Assembly (NCBI GenBank): GCA_919902095.1 | Contig: CAKKQL010000076.1 | Span: forward strand, 1-8,413 | From: Acidiferrobacterales bacterium | GTDB taxonomy: Bacteria > Pseudomonadota > Gammaproteobacteria > Acidiferrobacterales > Sulfurifustaceae | Direction of reading: 5' to 3' | DNA: 8,413 nt | In this document: positions 6,355-8,413 of the stretch, one piece after another | Layout: every line of letters begins with the position of its first letter | Numbering within the stretch: position 1 is the stretch's first letter | Translations under genes and position numbers: made by a program | The notes under the pieces: model-generated | The model's database searches: none | What the model was told of the DNA's origin: nothing | The model's input: only the letters and a program-made list of their open reading frames with translations

Positions 6355-7766
6355 ACGCACCCGGCCTGCGACTCGACCAGGCGCCGCCGCTGTCGGTGCC
6401 GCTGCGCTTTTTTCTCACCGCGCCGCTGTTCGCGCTGCTCGCCGCCGGCACGTTGCTGTGGCACGGCCCGGCGGCGCTCGCCTCGCGCTGGACCGCGCCC
6501 ATGCTGGCGTTGACGCATTTCTTCACTCTCGGCTTTCTCACCATGGTCATGTTCGGCGCGCTCATGCAGATGCTGCCGGTGCTCGCGGGCGCGCCGCTCG
6601 CGCGCCCGCGGCTGGTGAGCGCATTGGTGCATGTACCGCTCACGCTCGGGGTGCTGCTGCTGGGCGCGGGCCTTCTCGGAGCGCGACCCGATGCCCTCCT
6701 GTTCGCCATGCCGCTGGCCGGCGGCGGATTGTTCGTATTCATGACGGCCGCGATGTGGAATCTGTGGCGCGTGAAGTCCGGCAATGCCACGGTGATCGCC
6801 ATGCGCCTCGCGCTCGCCGCGCTCGCACTCACCGTCATGCTGGGCCTGGCGCTCGGCCTGGGCGCGAGCGGGCGCCTCGGCCTGCCGGCGCAGCAGACGT
6901 GGACGAACGTGCATCTCGTCTGGGGGCTGATCGGCTGGGTGGCGCTGCTCGTGATCGGCGTCGCCTACCAAGTGGTGCCGATGTTCCAGCTCACGCCGTC
7001 CTATCCGGCGTGGCTGCGGCATGGCCTTGCGCTGCTCGTCTTTGCGGCGCTCACCGGCTGGAGCGCCGCGGCCGTGGTCGCCCCCGGCCGTCTGGCCGCG
7101 ACGGTGTTCGGCCTGCTGCTGGCGCTCGGGCTCGCGGTCTTTGCCGGCGCCACGCTTTATCTGCAACACCGGCGCCGGCGGCGGCTGCCCGACGTGACGC
7201 TCAATTTCTGGCGGCTGTCCATGGCGAGCCTGCTTGCCGCCGTGCTGCTCTGGCTCGCGGCCAGCGGCGGCGGTTTCGTCTCCGAGCGGCTGACGCTCGC
7301 GCTCGGTACGCTCGTGATTCTCGGTTTTGCCGCCTCCGCCATCCATGGCATGCTGTACAAAATCGTGCCGTTTCTGCTGTGGCTGCACCTGCACGGCCGG
7401 CAAACCCGCCACCCGCTGCCGAACATGGCAATTTCGCCGGGAGTAGGAGTAGTACAGGGACGTACTGATTACGGAGCCAAGGATGCAAAATTGGACGCGC
7501 ACAGCGCGCCCGAAGGGCGTTCGCCACGGATGGCGAACGTCAAGGAACTCCTGCCGGACCGGCACACGCTGCCGCATCTCTGGATTCATCTCGCCGCGAT
7601 GCTGGCGACGCTCGCGGCGTGCGCACTGCCGGCCATCTTCGTCTACCCGGCGGCGCTGCTCCTGCTCCTGTCCTTCGGCTGGCTGGAATGGAATCTGGTG
7701 TCGGCGGTGCGCCGCTACCGGCACACCGTGCGTGCGCACGCATCTGGAAGCATGCATGTGGCTTAA
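6351..7766 (+). CDS. Polytopic membrane protein of the nnrS cluster, with an internal repeat-like insertion
   Basis: This 471-residue protein has roughly eleven to twelve hydrophobic helices. Notable histidine-bearing helices are LTHFFTLGFLTMVMFGALMQ (54-73), NVHLVWGLIGWVALLVIGVA (186-205) ending YQVVPMFQLTP (206-216), and IHGMLYKIVPFLLWLHLHGR (331-350). The pattern recalls NnrS and heme-copper oxidase subunit I-like proteins, suggesting heme or metal binding, but I do not recognise a named family. The cytoplasm/periplasm loop after residue 358 carries about 35 residues (359-393) unlike the rest; removing them joins PLPN directly to MANVKELLPDR, which reads as a normal loop. The start is GTG 6351, overlapping the DUF2249 stop by four bases. 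The 3' end overlaps the SirB gene by 11 bp. A role with hemerythrin and DUF2249 in NO or O2 handling is inference from context. Confidence 0.75.
   Translation: MNAPGLRLDQAPPLSVPLRFFLTAPLFALLAAGTLLWHGPAALASRWTAPMLALTHFFTLGFLTMVMFGALMQMLPVLAGAPLARPRLVSALVHVPLTLGVLLLGAGLLGARPDALLFAMPLAGGGLFVFMTAAMWNLWRVKSGNATVIAMRLALAALALTVMLGLALGLGASGRLGLPAQQTWTNVHLVWGLIGWVALLVIGVAYQVVPMFQLTPSYPAWLRHGLALLVFAALTGWSAAAVVAPGRLAATVFGLLLALGLAVFAGATLYLQHRRRRRLPDVTLNFWRLSMASLLAAVLLWLAASGGGFVSERLTLALGTLVILGFAASAIHGMLYKIVPFLLWLHLHGRQTRHPLPNMAISPGVGVVQGRTDYGAKDAKLDAHSAPEGRSPRMANVKELLPDRHTLPHLWIHLAAMLATLAACALPAIFVYPAALLLLLSFGWLEWNLVSAVRRYRHTVRAHASGSMHVA
7425..7529. repeat. Candidate in-frame palindromic repeat insertion in the membrane-protein gene
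   Basis: A 105-bp segment lies between two in-phase ATGGC copies (7425-7429 and 7530-7534). It is less GC-rich than its surroundings, and its translation (SPGVGVVQGRTDYGAK then further polar residues) is polar and Gly-rich inside an otherwise hydrophobic protein. It holds short hairpins with similar loops: AGTAC/GTACT at 7451-7466 with loop AGGGAC, and CGTTCGCC/GGCGAACG at 7518-7539 with loop ACGGAT. The second hairpin spans the right boundary. A further AAGGAT at 7479-7484 may be the loop of a decayed third hairpin. Being a multiple of three, the segment keeps the frame open. Only one copy is in this window, so its repeat status is inferred. Confidence 0.55.
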
Positions 7767-8136
7767 GTACCTGCACATCGCCTGCGCCGTCCTGTCCGTC
7801 AGCGGTTATTTCCTGCGCGGCCTGTGGATGATGCAGGATTCGCCGCGCCTGCAGACCCGCTGGGTGCGGGTCGTGCCGCATATAATAGATTCGCTGCTGC
7901 TGGTCTCGGCCATCGCACTCACCATCCGCCTCCAGCAATATCCCTTCGTCCATGACTGGCTCACGGCCAAGGTGCTGGCGCTCGTCGCCTACATCGTCCT
8001 CGGCGCCGTCGGCCTCAAATACGGCCGGACCAGGAAAATCCGCATCGCCGCCTGGGTCGCGGCGCTTTTGACCTTTGGCTACATCGTGGCCGTGGCCTTG
8101 ACGCGCCAGGTTCTGCCGTTTCCCACGCTTTTTTGA
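7756..8136 (+). CDS. SirB family small membrane protein
   Basis: This 126-residue protein has four hydrophobic helices and the SirB/SirB2 pattern: KYLHIACAVLSVSGYFLRG (4-22), VRVVPHIIDSLLLVSAIALT (37-56), WLTAKVLALVAYIVLGAVGL (68-87) and AAWVAALLTFGYIVAVALTR (98-117). H7 and H42 are conserved-looking membrane histidines. The family was named for effects on invasion gene expression in Salmonella, but its molecular role is unclear; copies near respiratory and nitrogen-oxide genes are familiar. The frame is open from 7483, but the family N-terminus fits ATG 7756, with GGAAG at 7746-7750 and an 11-bp overlap with the preceding gene. The TGA stop lies inside the FNR-type box of the next gene. Confidence 0.85.
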   Translation: MWLKYLHIACAVLSVSGYFLRGLWMMQDSPRLQTRWVRVVPHIIDSLLLVSAIALTIRLQQYPFVHDWLTAKVLALVAYIVLGAVGLKYGRTRKIRIAAWVAALLTFGYIVAVALTRQVLPFPTLF

Positions 8137-8146
8137 TTTGAATCAA
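8133..8146. promoter_or_regulatory. FNR-type box overlapping the SirB stop codon, upstream of the nitronate monooxygenase gene
   Basis: TTGATTTGAATCAA is a perfect TTGAT-N4-ATCAA palindrome. The TGA stop of the SirB gene (8134-8136) is part of its left half. TAGGTT at 8169-8174, preceded by TGC as an extended -10, lies 29.5 bp from the box centre, fitting a class II promoter with transcription starting near 8181. This gives the downstream gene its own promoter despite the compact plus-strand array. Confidence 0.85.
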
Positions 8147-8190
8147 ATGCGCCGCCGGCCGGACCTGCTAGGTTGATTGGGGATATGCCG

Positions 8191-8413
8191 ATGATCGCGA
8201 CCTCGCTGCCACCGCTCACGATCCGTGGACGTTCGCTGCTGCCCGTCATCCAGGGCGGCATGGGCGTGGGCATCTCCGCGCACCGGCTCGCGGGGTCGGT
8301 CGCGAAGGAAGGCGCCATCGGCACCATCGCCAGCGTGGACCTGCGCCGGCTGCATCCAGACATCATGCAGCGGCTGCGCAAATGCCGCGATCCGCAGAAA
8401 CACTCGGAGGCGA
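8191..8413 (+). CDS. Nitronate monooxygenase / 2-nitropropane dioxygenase-like protein (5' part)
   Basis: The gene runs off the right edge; about 74 residues are visible. LPPLTIRGRSLLPVIQGGMG followed by VGISAHRLAGSVAKEGAIGTI is the N-terminus of the FMN-dependent nitronate monooxygenase family, a TIM barrel whose QGGMG segment contacts the flavin. Members oxidise nitronates such as propionate 3-nitronate to carbonyl compounds and nitrite or nitrate, though annotated members vary in substrate. ATG 8191 is chosen because GGGGA (8179-8183) is seven bases upstream; ATG 8185, two codons earlier in frame, is also possible but too close to that site. The gene has its own FNR-type box at 8133-8146. 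The catalytic histidine region lies beyond the window. Confidence 0.85.
   Translation, partial: MIATSLPPLTIRGRSLLPVIQGGMGVGISAHRLAGSVAKEGAIGTIASVDLRRLHPDIMQRLRKCRDPQKHSEA

Noticed and set aside
7483..7755. Upstream part of the frame leading into the SirB gene
   Set aside because: It overlaps the end of the membrane-protein gene and encodes an Arg/Cys/Ser-rich run typical of an out-of-frame reading; the SirB pattern begins at ATG 7756.
6222..7778. A 518-codon open frame on the minus strand
   Set aside because: The translation is an Arg/Gln/Glu/His-rich run without domain signatures and lies opposite DUF2249 and the membrane protein, which have coherent family patterns and operon-like overlaps.
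7881..7886. Perfect TATAAT inside the SirB gene
   Set aside because: There is no -35-like element about 17 bp upstream and no gene start at a suitable distance, so I do not annotate it as a promoter.
1..8413. tRNA or rRNA genes, CRISPR arrays, transposases, attachment sites
   Set aside because: I saw no cloverleaf, no regularly spaced direct repeats, no transposase or integrase motif, and no integration signature apart from the single 105-bp candidate element.

Overview
The window is GC-rich, densely coded DNA and looks chromosomal. It suggests a proteobacterium, most likely a gammaproteobacterium, that respires oxygen with a heme A-type terminal oxidase and also meets low oxygen or nitrogen oxides. 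This rests on gene content: heme A synthase genes, NnrS, a hemerythrin, a SirB-family protein, a multi-domain c-di-GMP protein and three FNR/DNR-type operators. The species cannot be fixed from the sequence.

Layout. Bases 1-86 are the last codons of a gene whose end resembles the last helix of a COX15/CtaA-family heme A synthase. It overlaps by ATGA a complete second, cysteine-free heme A synthase (83-1105). Convergent to it, and overlapping its 3' end by 45 bp, is a 1003-residue GAF-PAS-PAS-PAS-GGDEF-EAL protein on the minus strand (1061-4072). A 222-bp divergent intergenic region follows, with a strong stem-loop on the c-di-GMP gene side and a perfect FNR-type box on the other.

From 4295 to the right edge all genes are on the plus strand: nnrS, a hemerythrin-domain protein, a DUF2249 protein, a polytopic membrane protein, a SirB-family membrane protein and the start of a nitronate monooxygenase. 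The four middle genes are tightly packed (8-bp gap, 4-bp overlap, 11-bp overlap) and read as one operon.

Perfect 14-bp FNR/DNR-family palindromes precede nnrS (4241-4254), the hemerythrin gene (5578-5591) and the nitronate monooxygenase gene (8133-8146). Each has a -10-like hexamer starting 28.5-30.5 bp from the box centre, as in a class II (-41.5) activated promoter. The region from 4241 onward therefore looks like a small regulon induced by low oxygen or nitric oxide. Its likely job is handling NO or related nitrogen species: NnrS and hemerythrin have known links to NO or O2, while DUF2249, the membrane protein, SirB and the nitronate monooxygenase are linked by context.

The most unusual structural feature is an apparent 105-bp (35-codon) in-frame insertion of hairpin-rich, repeat-like DNA in a loop of the polytopic membrane protein (about 7425-7529). 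It is bounded by ATGGC direct repeats.
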